Shown here: in pieces, positions 63,717 to 64,000 of the stretch | Layout of the letters: each line of letters starts with the position of its first letter | Position numbering within the stretch: the stretch's first letter is position 1 | Source of the DNA: Flavobacterium antarcticum DSM 19726 | GTDB lineage: Bacteria; Bacteroidota; Bacteroidia; Flavobacteriales; Flavobacteriaceae | Direction of reading: 5' to 3' | Length of the DNA stretch: 64,000 bases | Assembly (NCBI RefSeq): GCF_000419685.1 | Contig: NZ_ATTM01000001.1 | Location: 558,001-622,000, forward strand | Program-made: the position numbers and the translations under genes | Notes under the pieces: generated by a model | Database searches by the model: none | What the model was told of the DNA's origin: nothing | Seen by the model: only the letters and a program-made list of their open reading frames with translations

Positions 63717-63748
63717 AAATGCCTTGATGAAAATCAAGGCATTTTTTT
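63717..63748 (+). terminator. Terminator between DUF6705-like copy B and guaA copy B
   Basis: The same 12-bp stem as at 62118 (63717-63728 with 63733-63744), GAAA loop, T-run. Confidence 0.88.
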
Positions 63749-63795
63749 GTTATGAAAACTTTCTCAAACCAATTTCACATTTCAATTATAAAAGT

Positions 63796-63803
63796 TATTT
63801 TTG
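63796..63803 (+). promoter_or_regulatory. -7 box at the guaA copy B start
   Basis: TATTTTTG three bases before the ATG at 63807; identical context to copy A. Confidence 0.5.
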
Positions 63804-63806
63804 CAC

Positions 63807-64000
63807 ATGCAACACAACGTACTTATTTTAGATTTCGGCTCGCAATACACACAACTTATTGCCCGACGCGTTCGCGAATTAAATATATTCTGCGAAATTT
63901 TCCCATATAATAATTTTCCAACAGACCTATCGTCTTACAAGGCAGTGATTTTGTCGGGTAGTCCTTTTTCGGTTCGTGCCGAAGACGCTCCGCATCCTGA
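63807..64000 (+). CDS. guaA: GMP synthase, copy B (5' part; runs off the window)
   Basis: The first 64 codons of GMP synthase ([20 protein letters not shown] ... [11 protein letters not shown]), the glutamine amidotransferase N-terminus. His3, Asn26 and Asn36 agree better with flavobacterial GuaA as I remember it than the copy A residues do, so this may be the functional gene. Whether it is full length cannot be seen. It differs from copy A at 7 of 194 bases (hand count). Confidence 0.85.
   Translation, partial: MQHNVLILDFGSQYTQLIARRVRELNIFCEIFPYNNFPTDLSSYKAVILSGSPFSVRAEDAPHP

Noticed and set aside
1..64000. CRISPR arrays, tRNA, rRNA or prophage genes
   Set aside because: No regularly spaced repeats, cloverleaf-like genes, rRNA segments or phage structural genes were seen on reading both strands.

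Overview
The window looks like a chromosomal segment of a Flavobacterium-like member of the Bacteroidota. Supporting signs are the AT-rich DNA, -7 promoter boxes of the TAnnTTTG type, scarce Shine-Dalgarno sequences, three secreted proteins with type IX secretion (T9SS) C-terminal sorting regions, a large signal peptidase I, and the cluster parA-parB-DUF5683-dapB-lepB-wbqC that is typical of the group. No rRNA or tRNA gene was recognised.

Layout. 1-2.9 kb (minus): a glycosyltransferase cut by the window edge, a DUF2461 protein, a rhodanese-thioredoxin lipoprotein and recF. 3.0-9.2 kb (plus): a membrane TPR protein, ribH, mutL, two rhomboids and a membrane endonuclease/exonuclease/phosphatase protein. 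9.2-15.7 kb (minus): wbqC, lepB, dapB, DUF5683, parB, parA and a dienoyl-CoA-reductase-like SDR. 15.9-19.9 kb (plus): a TPR histidine kinase, a T9SS-exported SGNH hydrolase and a small outer-membrane-type protein. 20-24.7 kb (minus): both methylmalonyl-CoA mutase subunits, an FtsB/DivIC-like protein and uridine kinase. 24.9-26.9 kb: an exported endonuclease I. 27-33 kb (minus): a MarR-headed fatty-acid beta-oxidation cluster with a palindromic repeat in each of its two large gaps. 33.5-40.5 kb: a 2328-residue T9SS surface protein. 40.7-44.7 kb (minus): metY-metX-hom. 45-58 kb: mostly housekeeping genes (acyl-CoA ligase, LTA-synthase-like protein, tpiA, tlpA-like, phnA, coaD, ddl, PASTA protein, rluD), plus a GAF/PAS sensor and a decayed thiE. 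58.3-64 kb: an accessory region with higBA, an MdtD-like exporter, a REP-associated transposase, and a repeated module of a DUF6705-like gene, a hairpin terminator and the 5' part of guaA.

The two most unusual things are regulatory and evolutionary. (1) Upstream of metY there are two consecutive methionine-rich leader peptides (22 and 33 codons, sharing the pattern MC[N/K]MR[R/H]M), each followed by a strong terminator hairpin. This is a tandem transcription attenuator that would read methionyl-tRNA supply for the metY-metX-hom operon. (2) guaA occurs twice at the right end. The first copy stops just after its ATP-binding PP-loop, and a second start (96% identical by my hand count over 194 bases) runs off the window. 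Each copy is preceded by the same terminator and a divergent DUF6705-like secreted-protein gene, and each such gene is preceded by an orphan C-terminal coding fragment. This looks like a locus that gains cassettes by recombination at guaA.

All calls come from reading the sequence and from family knowledge. No database search was run.
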